A stretch of 64,000 nucleotides of DNA from assembly GCF_949987515.2 (NCBI RefSeq), contig NC_082691.1:34780417-34844416 (forward strand), in the 5' to 3' direction. The translations under genes were made by a program, and so were the position numbers. Of this stretch, positions 32,416 to 44,317 are shown piece by piece; the first letter of the stretch is position 1; each line of letters starts with the position of its first letter. This DNA comes from Delphinus delphis (Eukaryota > Chordata > Mammalia > Artiodactyla > Delphinidae). Below the pieces are notes generated by a model. That model made no database searches, was not told the origin of the DNA, and saw only the letters and a program-made list of their open reading frames with translations.

Positions 32416-35400
32416 TTAGATTCCATATATATGTGTTAGCATATGGTATTTGTTTTTCTCTTTCTGACTTACTTCACTCGGTATGACAGACTCTAGGTCC
32501 ATCCAGCTCACTACAAGTAACTCAATTTTGTTTCTTTTTATGGCTGAGTAATATTCTATTGTATATAAGTGCCACATCTTCTTTATCCATTCATCTGTTG
32601 ATGAACACTTAGGTTGCTTCCATGTCCTGGCTATTGTAAATAGAGCTGCAGTGAACATTTTGGTACACGTCTCTTTTTGAATTGTGGTTTTCTCAGAGAA
32701 TATGCCCAGTAGTGGGATTGCTTGGTCATATGGTAGTTCTATTTCTAGTTTGTTAAGGAACCTGCATCCTGTTCTCCATAGTGGCTGTATCAATTCACAT
32801 TCCCACCAACAGTGCAAGAGGGTTCCCTTTTCTCTACAGCCTCTCTAGCAATTTATTGTTTGTAGAATTTTTGATGATGGCCATTCTGACCGGTGTGAGA
32901 TGATATCTCATTGTAGTTTTGGTTTACATTTCTCTAATGATTGATGATGATGAGCATTCTTTCAAGTGTTTGTTGGCAATGTGTATATCTTCTTTGGAGA
33001 AATGTCTGTTTAGGTCTTCTGCCCATTGTTGGAATGGATTGTTTGTTTTTTTGATATTGAGCTGCATGAGCTGCTTGTAAATTTTGGAGATTAAGCCTTT
33101 GTTAGTTGCTTTGTTTGCAAATATTTTCTCCTATTGTGAAGGTTGTCTTTTCGCATTGTTTATGGTTTCCTTTCCTGTTCAAAAGCTTTTAAGTTTCATT
33201 ATGTCCCATTTGTTTATTTATGTTTTTATTTCCAGTTCTCTTGGAAGGGGGGGTCAAAAAGGATCTTGCTGTGATTTATGTCATAGAGGGTTCTGCCTAT
33301 GTTTTCATTTAAGAGTTTGATAGTGTCTGGCCTTACATTTAGGTCTTTAATCCATTTTGAGTTTATTTTTGTGTATGGTGTTAGGCAGTGTTCTAATTTC
33401 ATTCTTTTACATGTAACTGTCCAGTTTTCCCAGCACCACTTATTGAAGAGGCTGTCTTTTCTCCGTTGTATATTCTTGCCTCCTTTTTCAAAAATAAGTT
33501 GACCATACGTGCGTGGGTTTATCTCTGGGCTTTCTATCCTGTTCCATTGATCTATAGTTCTGTTTTTGTGCCAGTACCATACTGTCTTGATTACTGTAGC
33601 TTTGTAGTAGTGTCTGAAGTTGGGGAGCCTGATTCCTCCAGCTCCATTTTTTTTTTTCTCAAGATTGCTTTGGCTATTCGGGGTCTTTTGTGTTTCCATA
33701 CAAACTGTGAAATTTTTTGTTCTAGTTCTGTGAAAAATGCCAGTGGTAGTTTGATAGGGATTGCACTGAATCTGTAGATTGTTTTGTGTAGTAGAGTCTT
33801 TTTCACAATGTTGATTCTTCCAATCCAAGAACATGGTATATCTCTCCATCTATTTGTATCATCTTTAATTTCTTTCATCAGTGTCTTATAGTTTTCTGCA
33901 TACAGGTCTTTTGTCTCCTTAGGTAGGTTTATTCCTAGGTATTTTATTCTTTTTGTTGCAATAGTAAATGGGAGTGTTTTCTTAATTTCACTTTCAGATT
34001 TTTCATCATTAGTTTATAGGAATGTAGGAGAATTCTGTGCATTAATTTTGTATCCTGCTACTTTACCAAATTCATTGATTAGCTCTAATAGTTTTCTGAT
34101 AGCATCTTTAAGATTCTCTACATAGTATTCTCTCTATAGTATCATGTCATCTGCAAGCAGTGAGAGCTTTAATTCTTCTTTTCCAATTTGGATTTCTTTT
34201 ATTTCTTTTTCTTCTCTGATTGCTGTGGCTAAAACTTCCAAAATGTTGAATAATAGTGATGAGAGTGGGCAACCTTGTCTTGTTCCTGATCTTAGAGGAA
34301 ATGGTTTTAGTTTTTCACCACTGAGAACAATGTTGGCTGTGGGTTTGTCATATATGGCCTTTATTATGTTGAGGTAAGTTCCCTCTATGCCTACTCTCTG
34401 GAGGGTTTTTATCATAAATGGGTGTTGAATTTTGTCGAAAGCTTTCTCTGCATCGATTGAGATGATCATATGGTTTTTCTCCTTCAATTTGTTAATATGG
34501 TGTATCACATTGATTGATTTGCGTATATTGAAGAATCCTTGCATTCCTAGAATAAACCTCACTTGATCACGGTGTATGATCCTTTTAATGTTCTGTTGGA
34601 TTCTGTTTGCTAGTATTTTGTTCAGGATTTTTGCATGTATGTTCATCAGTGATATTGGCCTGTAGTTTTCTTTCTTTGTGACATCTTTGTCTGTTTTTGG
34701 TATCAGGGTGATGGTGGCCTTATAGAATGAGTTTGGAAGCGTTCCTCCCTCTGCTATACTTTGGAAGAGTTTGAGAAGTTTAGGTGTTAGCTCTTCTCTA
34801 AATGTTCGATAGGATTCACCTGTGAAGCCATCTGGTCCTGGGCTTTTGTTCCTTGGAAGATTTTCAATCACAGTTTCAATTTCAGTGCTTGTGATTGGTC
34901 TGTTTATATTTTCTAATTCTTCCTGATTCAGTCTTGGCACGTTGTGCATTTCTAAGAATTTGTCCATTTCTTCCAGGTTGTCCATTTTATTGGCATAGAG
35001 TTGCTTGTAGTAATCTCTCATGATCCTTTGTAGTTCTGCAGTGTCAGTTGTTACCTCTCCTTTTTCCTTTCTAATTCTATTGATTTGAGTCTTCTCCCTT
35101 TTTTTCTTGATGATTCTAGGTAATGGTTTATCAGTTTTGTTTATCTTCTCAAAGAACCAGCTTTTATTTTTTTATTTTTTTTTATTGATCTTTGCGATCA
35201 TTTCCTTCATTTCTTTTTCATTTATTTCTGATCTGATCTTTATGATTTCTTTCCTTCTGCTAACTTTGGGGTTTTTTTGTTCTTCTTTCTCTAATTGCTT
35301 TAGGTGTATGTTTACGTTGCTTATTTGAGATGCTTCTTGTTTCTTAATGTAAGATTGTATTGCTATAAACTGCCCTCTTAGAACTGCTTTTGCTGCATTC

Positions 35401-36264
35401 CATAGGTTTTGGGTCGTTGTGTTTTAATTGTCATTTGTTTCTAGGTATTTTTTGATTTCCTCTTTGATTTCTTCAGTGATCTCTTGGTTATTAAGTAGTG
35501 TATTGTTTCACCTCCATGTGTTTGTGGTTTTTTACAGATTTTTTTTTCCTGTAATTGATATGTAGTCTCATAGCGTTGTGGTTGGAAAAGATGCTTGATA
35601 TGATTTCAATTTTCTTAAACTTACCAAGGCTTGATTTGTGACCCATGATATGATCTATCCTGGAGAATATTCCATGAGCACTTGAGAAGAAAGTGTATTC
35701 TGTTGTTTTTAGATGGAATGTCCTATAGATATCAATTAAGTCCATCTTGTTTAATGTAGCATTTAAAGCTTTTGTTTCCTTATTTATTTTCATTTTGGAT
35801 GGTCTGTCCATTGGTGAAAGTGGGGTGTTAAAGTCCCCTACTGTGATTATATTACTGTCGATTTCCCCTTTTATGGCTGTTAGTATTTGCCTTATGTATT
35901 GAGATGCTCCTATGTTGGGTGCATAAATATTTACAATTGTTATATCTTCTTCTTGGGTTGATCCCTTGATCATTATGTAGTGTCCTTCTTTGTGTCTTGT
36001 AATAGTCTTTGTTTTAAAGTGTTTTTTTTCTGATATGAGAATTGCTACTCCAGCTTTCTTTTGATTTCCATTTGCATGGAGTATCTTTTTCCATTCCCTC
36101 GCTTTCAGTTTGTATTTGTCCCTAAGTCTGAAGTGGGTCTCTTGTAGACAGCATATATACAGGTCTTGTTTGTGTATCCATTCAGCCAGTCTATGTCTTT
36201 TGGTTGGAGCATTTAATCCATTTACATTTAAGGTAATTATCAATATGTATGTTCCTATTCCCAT
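32416..36264 (-). pseudogene. L1-3 ORF2 remnant (endonuclease-reverse transcriptase)
   Basis: The ORF2 start codon is at 36262-36264. The first block (35491-36264, 257 aa) is nearly a whole endonuclease domain, with NVNG, QETHF, GDFNTPLS and RIDHIMGH, but SNH (35578-35586) replaces the expected SDH. The second block (34134-35021, 295 aa) covers much of the reverse transcriptase, ending at the ADDM catalytic motif (34143-34157; Leu precedes it where L1-1 has Phe). C-terminal blocks lie at 33226-33878 and 32416-32817, the latter starting in the Cys/His motif. Frameshifts and stops separate the blocks, so no full protein can form. The family normally makes a single protein of about 1,275 aa. Confidence 0.93.
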
Positions 36265-36322
36265 TTTCTTAATTGTTTTGGGTTTGTTATTGTATGTCTT
36301 TTCCTTCTCTTGTGTTTCCTGC

Positions 36323-37212
36323 CTAGAGAAGTTCCTTTAGCATTTGTTGTAAAGCTTGTTTGGTGGTGCTGAGTTCTCTCAGCTTTTGCTTTTCTGTAAA
36401 GGTTTTAATTTCTCCATCAAATTTGAATGAGATACTTGCTGGGTAGAGAAGCTTGGTTGTAGGTTTTTCCCTTTCATCACTTTAAGTATGTCCTGCCCCT
36501 TCTTTCTGGCTTGTAGACTTTCTGCTGAAAAATCAGCTGTTAATCTTATGGGGATTCCCTTGTGTGTTATTTCTTGTTTTTCCCTTGCTGCTTTTAATAT
36601 TTTTTCTTTGTGTTTAATTTTTGATAGTTTGATTAATATGTGTCTTGGTGTGTTTCTCCTTGGATTTATCCTTTATGGGACTCTCTGTGCTTCCTGGACT
36701 TGATTAACTATTTCCTTTCCCATATTAGGGAAGTTTTCAACTATAATCTCTTCAAATATTTTTTCAGTCCCTTTCTTTTTCTCTTCTTCTTCTGGCACCC
36801 CTAAAATTCGAATGTTGGTGCATTTAATATTGTCCCAGAGGTCTCTGAGACTGTCCTCAGTTCTTTTCATTCTTTTCTCTTTATTCTGCTCTGCATGAGT
36901 TATTTCCACTGTTTTATCTTCCAGGTCACTTATCTGTTCTTCTGCCTGTTATTCTCCTCTTGATTCCTTATAGAGAATTTTTAATTTCATTTATTGTGTT
37001 TTCCTCATTGTTTGTTTGCTCTTTAATTCTTCTGGGTCCTTGTTAAATGTTTCTTGTATTTTCTCCATTCTATTTCCAGGATTTTGGATCATCTTTACTA
37101 TCAGTATTTTGAATTCTTTTTCAGGTAGACTGCCTATTTCCTCTTCATTTTTTAGGTGTGGTGCGTTTTTACCTTGCTCCTTCATCTGCTGTGTGTTTCT
37201 CTGTCTTCTCAT
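36323..37212 (-). pseudogene. L1-3 ORF1 remnant (RNA-binding chaperone)
   Basis: The start codon lies at 37210-37212 and the stop homologous to L1-1 at 36323-36325, an 890-bp span that is not divisible by three. A 73-aa N-terminal block starts RRQRNTQQMKEQ, and a 78-aa block at 36673-36909 covers the end of the coiled coil and the start of the RNA-binding region (GVPEEEEKKKGTEKIFEEI). ORF2 starts about 58 bp further on. Confidence 0.9.
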
Positions 37213-38976
37213 TTTGCTTAACTTACAGTGTTTGGGGTCTCTTTCTCACAGGCTTCAGGTTTGTAGTTCCCATTGTTTTTGGTGTCTACCCCCAGTGTCT
37301 AAGGTTGGCTCAGTGGGTTGTGTAGGCTTCCCGGTGGAGTGGACTAGTGCCTATGTTCTGGTGGATGAGGCTGGATCTTATTTCTGGTGGACAGGTCTGC
37401 ATCTGGTACTGTGTTTTGGAGTGTCTGTGAACTTAGTATGATTTTAGGCAGCCTCTCTGCTAATGGGCGACTTGTGTTCCTGTCTTGCTCGTTGTTTGGC
37501 ATAGGGTGTCCAGCACTGTATCTTGCTAGTCGTTGAGTGGAGCTGGGTCTTGGCATTTAGATGGAGATCTCTGGGAGTTTTTTGCCATTTGATATTATGT
37601 GGAGCTGAGAGGTCTCTGGTGGACCAATGTCCTGAACTTGGCTCTCCCACCTCAGTGGCACAGCCCTGACGCCTGGCAAGAGCACCAAGACCCTCCTGAA
37701 TTTGGGATGATTGGTTGTGTATTCAGGTACTCCAGCGATGCATGGTACATCAAGTTGGTTGTTGTAGAGCTGGTTTGGTGGTGCTGAATTCTCTAAGTTT
37801 TTGCTTTTCTGTAAAGGTTTTAATTTGCTCTTTAGTTCTTTAGGAGATTTAAACCGCTGCTCCTGAGTCTGCTGGGAGAGATTTCCCTTTCTCTTCTTTG
37901 TTCACACAGCCCCTGGGATTCAGCTTTGGATTTGGCCCTGCCTCTGCGTGTAGGCCACCTGAGGGCGTCTGTTCTTCCCTCAGACTGGACCGGGTTAAAG
38001 GAGTGGATGATTCGGGGGCTATGGCTCACTCAGGCAAGGGGGAGGGAGGGGTACGGAATGCCGGGCAAGCCTGTGGCAGCAGAGGCCAGCGTGACGTTGC
38101 ACCAGCCTGAGGTGCGCCATGTGTTATCTCCGGGGAAGTTCTCCCTGGATCACGGGATCCTGGCAGTGGCGGGCTGCACAGGCTCCCGGGAATGGAGGTG
38201 TGGATGGTGACCTGTGCTTGCACACAGGCTTCTTGGTGGCTGCAGCAGCAGCCTTAGCGTCTCATGCCCGTCTCTGGTGTCCGTCGTGATAGCAGCGGCT
38301 TGTGCCCATCTCTGGAGCTTGTTTACGCGGTGCTCTTAATTCCCTCTCCTCGTGCACCACGAACAAAAGAGGCAAGACAAAGTCTCTAGCTTCTTTGACA
38401 GCTCTAGACTTTTTCCTGGACTCCCTTCCGGCTAGCTGTGGCACACTAGCCCCCTTCAGGCTGTGTTCCCGCAGCCAACCCCAGTCTTGTCCCTCGGATC
38501 CGACCTCCAAAGACAGAGCCTCATCTCTCAGCCCCCGCCCGTCCCGGCCGGTGCGTGAGCGGACAAACACCCCAGGCTGGTGAGTACCGGTCGGCCCCGA
38601 TCCTCTGTGTGTGAATCTCTCCGCTTTGCCCTCCACAGCGTGCTGCTCTCTTCTCCATGTCTCCGAAGCTTCCACCCTCCACCACCCGCAGTCTCCGTCT
38701 GTGAAGTGGCTTCTTAGTGTGTGGAGACCTTTCCTCCTTCACAGCTCCCTCCCACTGGTGCAGGTCCCGTCCCTATTCTTTTGTCTCTGTTTATTCTTTT
38801 TTTTGTTGCCCTACCGAGGTACGTGGGGGAGTTTCTTGCCTTTTGGGAGGTCTGAGGTCTTGTGCCAGCGTTCAGTAGGTGTTCTGTAGGAGTTGTTCCA
38901 CGTGTAGATGTATTTCTGATGTATTTGTGGGGAGGAAGGTGCTTTCCACGTCTTACTCTTCCGCCATCTTGAAGCC
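37213..38976 (-). promoter_or_regulatory. L1-3 5' UTR (rearranged)
   Basis: Homologous to the L1-1 5' UTR at both ends, but the A-rich block is missing (join near 37,690) and patches were inserted at 37759-37842. The GC-rich outer part (about 37,900-38,760) and the terminal caagatggcgg motif on the element strand are kept. ORFs of up to 137 aa in the GC-rich part have no known domain. Confidence 0.7.
37759..37842. repeat. Templated patch insertion in L1-3 5' UTR
   Basis: Positions 37759-37826 (68 bp) match 36344-36411 (68 bp), the end of ORF1 in the same element, in the same orientation with few differences. Positions 37827-37840 (gctctttagttctt) then match 37018-37031 in the ORF1 coiled-coil region. 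L1-1 lacks this segment at the matching place (near 11,410). Confidence 0.85.
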
Positions 38977-39029
38977 AACTTCTGCGTCTTTATTCATGTT
39001 CTCTCTTGAAAATTTTGAGGATGATAGTA

Positions 39030-39200
39030 ACATTGTAAGCTGAGCATAGCAGAAACAGCACAGGCTTGGGGAATTGCATGGAGCAGTGTTCAAATTCTTG
39101 TCCTGCCTTTTAGTGAATGTGGTACCTCAGGCTAGTTACCTAATTTTCTTGGGCTTCCATTTCTTTACCTGCTTGCAGCCTTGTAACAAAGAGATTATTT
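39030..39200 (+). mobile_element. MIR SINE relic
   Basis: MIR-like order: cagcacaggcttgg, gttcaaattcttgtcctgcc, ctagttacctaa and cttccatttctttacctg. Confidence 0.7.
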
Positions 39201-40916
39201 TCTTAAAGCATTTACCAATGGTAAGAATTAAAAACGAGTAGCTATTATGGTTGATGCAAAAATCTAAAACTCTATATTTATGCTAAATATAGAGAGATGT
39301 TATTAGGCAGGGACTATGGTTAACCTTGTGTCTGTAGAATTTGTTCTGTTGTTCAGGTCCTTTAAAAAATACATTTGCTTATAATAAGGCATATTTAAAA
39401 GTTGCTTTAATAATGTGGAGGCAAATGCAATTTGCCTAGAATTCCACTGTCTTGCTAGGTGTCCCTTCCTTAGGACGAAGCAGGGTATATCTTAATTATT
39501 TCCTAATCGCTGATATAATTTTCCAGCTGGGAAAATTGCACTATCATTTCGGTCTGGATGTATTGCAGAGATGTGTAAGTTTGGAGCCAACTCTGAGAGT
39601 TACTGTTTACTGTCGGGGTGAAGTCTGGTGACTGTTACTTTGTGGCTCAGATTTTGAGCTCAGGAGGTCTAGAGCATTTGCCATGGGCCCTATTTTAGTG
39701 ATTTTTTTTTTTCTTTTCTTTTTTTGGCTAGAGAGGGACAATCATACCTCAAGAAATTCTGCATCGTGATCCAAATCATTGCAGATTTCTGTGTTGAATA
39801 TGAGACTCATAAAAATATAAAATAATATTGTCCAATAAAACTGTAGCTTGCAGAAATTTCCCTCAGTTATTTTCTGCTAGTAGCAGAATCAAGTTAGGAA
39901 CATATCATTAGGGCTTGTTTTATAAGCAGTACTTATTTTGATTTAATGTGGCTTCATAAAAAAGTATATGTGGACAGAGGAGATGAATTCAAATATTCAG
40001 TTTATTTTTGATGGAAGAGAATCATTCCTTTTTAATTTTCTTTTCTTTATCATCTAAATTCCTATGTAAATGTCAGTGATTACAAATTACAGTAATTTGA
40101 GAATCTTGAAGGTAGGCTATTGATACACATAAGTCTGTCATCTATATTTATTATAGAGCAAACCATTTTCAAAATGGAGCTGATTCTTGACACTTTTATT
40201 GGTAAAATAAAGTGTGTGTATCCATATCTGAAAATAAAATGGAGCCTTTTCCCCACTTAATCCTCTCAGGGCAAATTGTTTCAATATCTTTTAAGGAAAT
40301 TATAAGAGGAATAACGAGTAAAGTGTTTAGACATTAAATGTTTCTATAGATGTCTATAATTTTATTTTTCTAGTTTAAGTGCTTTAAAAAGGGAAAATGG
40401 AAGCAAAATCTAATTTTCTACTTATTGTTCCTTTGGGGGGGAACTGTCTTTTCTTAAGCATTTTTGCATCTCACTCTAAAAAACAGATCTGATAAGAAAT
40501 AATTTATTCATTTAGAGGAAGGGCATGCACTCTGGGTTGTTTTCCTGGTCATGCCAATAGATTTCTGCTGATCCGTGCACACCCTCTTGCCCTGTTCCCA
40601 TGGTGAAACAGTGGCTTTTATTTGTGATGTGATGAACCAGGCTTGGGGTACATTCTGCAACCACTGAACAAAATGAAGCCATTGGCCTAAATATGAATTG
40701 AATCTTTGACATTTACCCTATTAATATTTTAAATAATGTGGAAACTACCAGAAGCTTGAACTTAGAATTCTCCTGAACCACATGATGTGGCAGATAACAC
40801 TATTTAAATGTCATTATGATTAAAATGCCCTGTTTGTGAAAAAATTATAAGAAAACAGCTTACTGTTAAATCAGTTTTGGTGCCTTACTGCCTTTTGAGA
40901 TTAATACATTATTTAA
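39201..40916. other. No gene or nameable repeat seen
   Basis: AT-rich sequence with a T-rich run at about 39,699-39,727. The 66-aa minus-strand ORF at 40512-40712 has no recognisable domain. Confidence 0.55.
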
Positions 40917-40975
40917 TAATAATAATGATGACGATAGTGATAATCATAATAATAAAACTAGCAGCAGCAACAATA
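40917..40975. repeat. Imperfect trinucleotide repeat (aat/gat/cag)
   Basis: Runs of aataat pass into gatgacgat and then agcagcagcaacaa, a decayed trinucleotide microsatellite. Confidence 0.75.
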
Positions 40976-41012
40976 ACAGTCAACATTTATTGAGTGTTTC
41001 TTATAGGCCAGT
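40976..41012 (-). mobile_element. MIR relic, left part
   Basis: The acatttattgagtgtttctt block is the antisense 3' end of MIR. The element resumes at 41414 after the MLT1 LTR, so the LTR inserted into the MIR. Confidence 0.65.
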
Positions 41013-41413
41013 TTTATGGGCTGAATTGTGTCTCCCACCCTCATCCCCAAATCATATGTTGAAGTCCTAACACCTAGTTCCTCAGCCTATCACTGTATTT
41101 GAGATGGTCTTTAAAGAGGCAGTTAAAGTTAAATTAAGTCTTCGGGGTAAGCCCTAATCCAATATGACTGGTGTCCTTGTAAGAAGAGGAAATTAGGACA
41201 CAGACACAGAGGGAAGACCAGGTGAAGACACAGGGAGAAGATGGCTGTCTACAAGCCAAGGAGAGAGGCCTCAGAAGGAACCAACCCTGACAAAATCTTG
41301 ATTTTGGGCTTCTAGCCTTTAGAACTGTGAGAAAAAAATCAATTTGTGTTGTTTAAGCCACCCAGTCTGTGGAGTTTTATTGTGGCAGCCTTAGTGAACG
41401 AATACAGACAGAC
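41013..41413 (+). mobile_element. MLT1-type MaLR solo LTR
   Basis: A near-complete LTR of about 400 bp. It shows gggctgaattgtgtctccc at the start, aatatgactggtgtccttg and gacacagacacagagggaag in the middle, and gaactgtgagaaa then gtttaagccacccagtctg at the end. No internal MaLR sequence is present, so this is a solo LTR nested in a MIR. Confidence 0.88.
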
Positions 41414-41575
41414 TAATAACTTATAGAATACACTTATTATTATTCCTACTTTGCAAACAAAGGAGTTTTGGATATGATAATTTTTCAAGGGCAAGTGAGT
41501 GGGAAAGCCAGGGAGGGAACCGTTACAATTGAATTCTAGCATCCACAGACTTATCCATACAGACAATGCCCCCCC
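41414..41575 (-). mobile_element. MIR relic, right part
   Basis: Antisense MIR continues with cctactttgcaaacaaagg, ggcaagtgagtgggaaag and gaattctagcatcc. Confidence 0.65.
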
Positions 41576-41611
41576 TCCTACCATATCTCAGGTAATTGAA
41601 ACAATAAAACT

Positions 41612-41800
41612 ACCAACTTCAGGGATGTACTGTTATTGTTCTAATTTGGCTCTCATTTTATGGATGAGGAATTTGAGACTCAGGAGTGTCTCATCTAAAA
41701 ATACTCTTGCCATCACATGCCTGAGTCAGAATTCCATGTCGGATGTGTCTAACTCCACGGTTGTAAATCATAACCATCAGACTATCCTGCCTTTGTTTCC
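41612..41800 (-). mobile_element. Second MIR relic
   Basis: Antisense MIR blocks: attttatggatgaggaattt, gagactcagg, cctgagtcagaattcc and ctaactccacggttg. Confidence 0.65.
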
Positions 41801-42829
41801 TTTTGTCAGGAGGAAAGGAATCATCTCTTAATTTATTTTTGGATCTTTAGAACCTGGCATAGCACTTGAACAAAATTGAAATTGTTGAAAATGACCTGCC
41901 TTGTTCTGCTTACTTTAATGCAGCATTTGAAATTTTAATAATTATTCATTATTACTTATATGTATAACTGAAAAAAGTTAATAACAAAAAAAAACAACTA
42001 AGGGGAAGAAAAAGATCCAAAAGGAAATCGCAAACAGTGTAGTCACTTCCTTCTGATAAAAGCAATAGTTTATGATACTGACTGATTTTATATTTTAGTA
42101 ATATTCTCAAAAGGATCCACAAAAAGGCAGTAATATTTTATTTTTGCTTAATCAGTAGAGGTTTTAATGAAATTACTGAATAAAATAAGAGTAAGAAGCA
42201 TTTGGAAAAATTTTAATTTAACTGAAGAAACATGTAATGGGGGAAAAATTAAAATAACTTAAAAGCAATTCTGTTAGATCATTAAGTGACTCATTTAAAT
42301 CCAGCACATTTACACAGCATATCTGTAAAAGTGTCATCTTTTAAGACCATTCTGTTACATTTTTAAGCCTGTTATCATAAACAACAACAGCAAACATTCA
42401 TGAAAATTCCCAGCAGAAGGAAAGAAATATAAATGTGGATGGAAATGTTTCAGTTAGCTGAAATTTGCTTTTCTGGTAAATTTCACTCTTTAGAACCTGT
42501 CTGAAAACCATGAAGTTTGCAAATATAGGCCTTATACTTCAAAAGGAGACTTCACATAGTCCATGTGTTAAAACTCCTGTGCTCATAGAGCAAGTACACC
42601 AGGTTCTTGGCGAGAGCATATTTCCTCCTGACACATCTAACAGAATTGTTGTTTGCTCTCCCTAGCTCACTACTTGTTAGAAGCAGCAAATTAAAAAGGA
42701 AGGCTTGGGGTATTATTAAACGCACATACATTGTTAGCAACAAACAGGATTTCAACATAGGAAGAGATTAAAAAAAAAAGTAAATTTAAAAACTCCATTT
42801 AATGTCAGACATCAGGGAGAAAGCAATAT
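41801..42829. other. No gene or nameable repeat seen
   Basis: AT-rich sequence. A 68-aa minus-strand ORF at 42552-42758 shows no domain. Confidence 0.5.
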
Positions 42830-42846
42830 AGAGTGTGGCTTTTTTT

Positions 42847-43577
42847 TAAAAATACATCTTTATTGGAATATAATTGCTTCACAATACTGTGTTAGTTTCT
42901 GTTGTACAACAAAGTGAATCAGCCATATGCATACATGGGGGATATCCCCATATCCCCTCCCTCTTGCGTCTCTCTCCCATCGCCCCCATCCCACCCCTCT
43001 AGGTGGACACAAAGCACCAAGCTGATCTCCCTGTGCTATGAGGCTACTTCCCACTAGCTATCTATTTTACATTTGGTAGTGTATATATGTCCATGCCACT
43101 CTCTCACTTCGTCCCAGCTTACCCTTCCCCCTCCCCGTGTCCTCAAGTCCATTCTCTTCATCTGCGTCTTTATTCCTGTCCTGCCCCTAGGTTCTTCAGA
43201 ACTCTTTTTTTTTTTAATTCCATATATATGCGTTAGCATGCGGTATTTGTTTTTCTCTTTCTGACTTGCTTCACTCTGTATGACAGACTCTAGGTCCATT
43301 CACCTCACTACAAATAACTCAATTTTGTTTCTTTTATGGCTGAGTAATATTCCATTGTACATATGTGCCACATCTTCTTTATCCATTCATCTGTCAATGG
43401 ACACTTAGGTTGCTTCCATGTCCTGGCTATTGTAAATAGTGCTGCAGTGAACATTGTGGTACATGACTCTTTTTGAGTTATTGTTTTCTCAGGGTATGCC
43501 CAGTAGTGGGATTGCTGGGTCATATGGTAGTTCTATTTGTAGTTTTTTAAGGAACCTCCAAACTGTTCTCCATAGTG
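42847..43577 (-). mobile_element. L1-4 part 1: L1 3' end and ORF2 C-terminus
   Basis: Colinear with L1-1 from its 3' end to about 5,745. It holds the ORF2 C-terminal blocks at 43054-43299 and 43308-43523 (with IARTWKQPKCPLTDEWIKK). Confidence 0.9.
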
Positions 43578-43914
43578 GACAGGACAGGAATAAAGATGCA
43601 GACGTAGAGAATGGACTAGACGACATGGGGAGAGGGAAGGGTAAGCTGGGACTAAGTGAGAGATTAGCACTGACATATATATACTACCAAATGTAAAACA
43701 GATAGCTAGTGGGACAGCTGCATAGCACAGGGAAATCAGCTCAGTGCTTTGTGACCACCTAGAAGGGTGGGATAGGGAGGGTGGGAGGGAGACGCAAGAG
43801 GGAGGGGATATGGGGATATATGTATACATACAGCTGATTCACTTTGTTATACAGCGGAAACTAACACAACATTGTAAAGCAATTATCCTCCAATAAAGAT
43901 GTCAAAAAGAAATT
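43578..43914 (+). mobile_element. L1-4 part 2: inverted L1 3' end
   Basis: Starts at caggacaggaataaag and runs through the L1 3' UTR in sense to ccaataaagatg and a short A-rich end. It is the inverted counterpart of about 42,850-43,190, so the two arms could pair with a spacer of about 390 bases. Confidence 0.9.
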
Positions 43915-44317
43915 AAGCATACACTTATCATATGACTCAGCTATCACAGTACTAGATGTTTTTACTCAAGAGACATGAAAATATATGTGCATTCTAAACT
44001 CGTACACAGATATTTACAGCAGTTTTATTCATAATCATCAAGCACTGGAAACAACCCAGATGTCCTTCAACTGGTGAATGTATAAACTGTGGTATATTCA
44101 TGCAATGGAATACAACTCAGCAATAAAAAGGAACAAACTGCTGATGCACATATTGGCCTGAGTGAAAAAAGCCTAATTAAAAAGGCTACATATTATATGT
44201 ACCATTGATATGATATTTTGGAAAAGGCAAAACTATAGGACAGAAAACAGAGCAGTAATTGCCAATGGTTAGGGGTGGTGAGAGGGTTGCCTACAATGGG
44301 GTATGAGGGAACTTTCT
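43915..44317 (+). mobile_element. L1-4 part 3: ancient L1 piece in sense
   Basis: Plus-strand old L1 ORF2 C-terminal and flank sequence: ccagatgtccttcaactgg, then a gcaatggaatacaactcagc block, then a ggacagaaaacagagcag block. It is clearly older than the L1 tail on its left. Confidence 0.75.

Larger units (their letters stand above)
32040..38976 (-). mobile_element. Full-length LINE-1 (L1-3), inactive
   Basis: A complete antisense L1 from poly-T and 3' UTR (left) to the YY1-like 5' terminus (right, ccgccatcttgaag at about 38,961). The TSD aacttctgtgcct (32027-32039) and aacttctgcgtct (38977-38989) matches at 11 of 13 bases, showing one insertion event. Length is about 6.9 kb. It keeps longer reading frames than L1-1 but ORF1 and ORF2 are both interrupted. 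The 5' UTR lacks the A-rich block of L1-1 and carries two inserted patches copied from other parts of the L1 (see 37759-37842). Confidence 0.95.

Noticed and set aside
38262..38889. 137-aa and other ORFs around 38.3-38.9 kb
   Set aside because: They lie in the L1-3 5' UTR; equivalent frames are not kept in L1-1 or L1-2.
42847..43914. Ordinary twin-priming inversion as the explanation for L1-4
   Set aside because: Twin priming rearranges one RNA template. Here two L1 3' tails and an unrelated older L1 piece are present.
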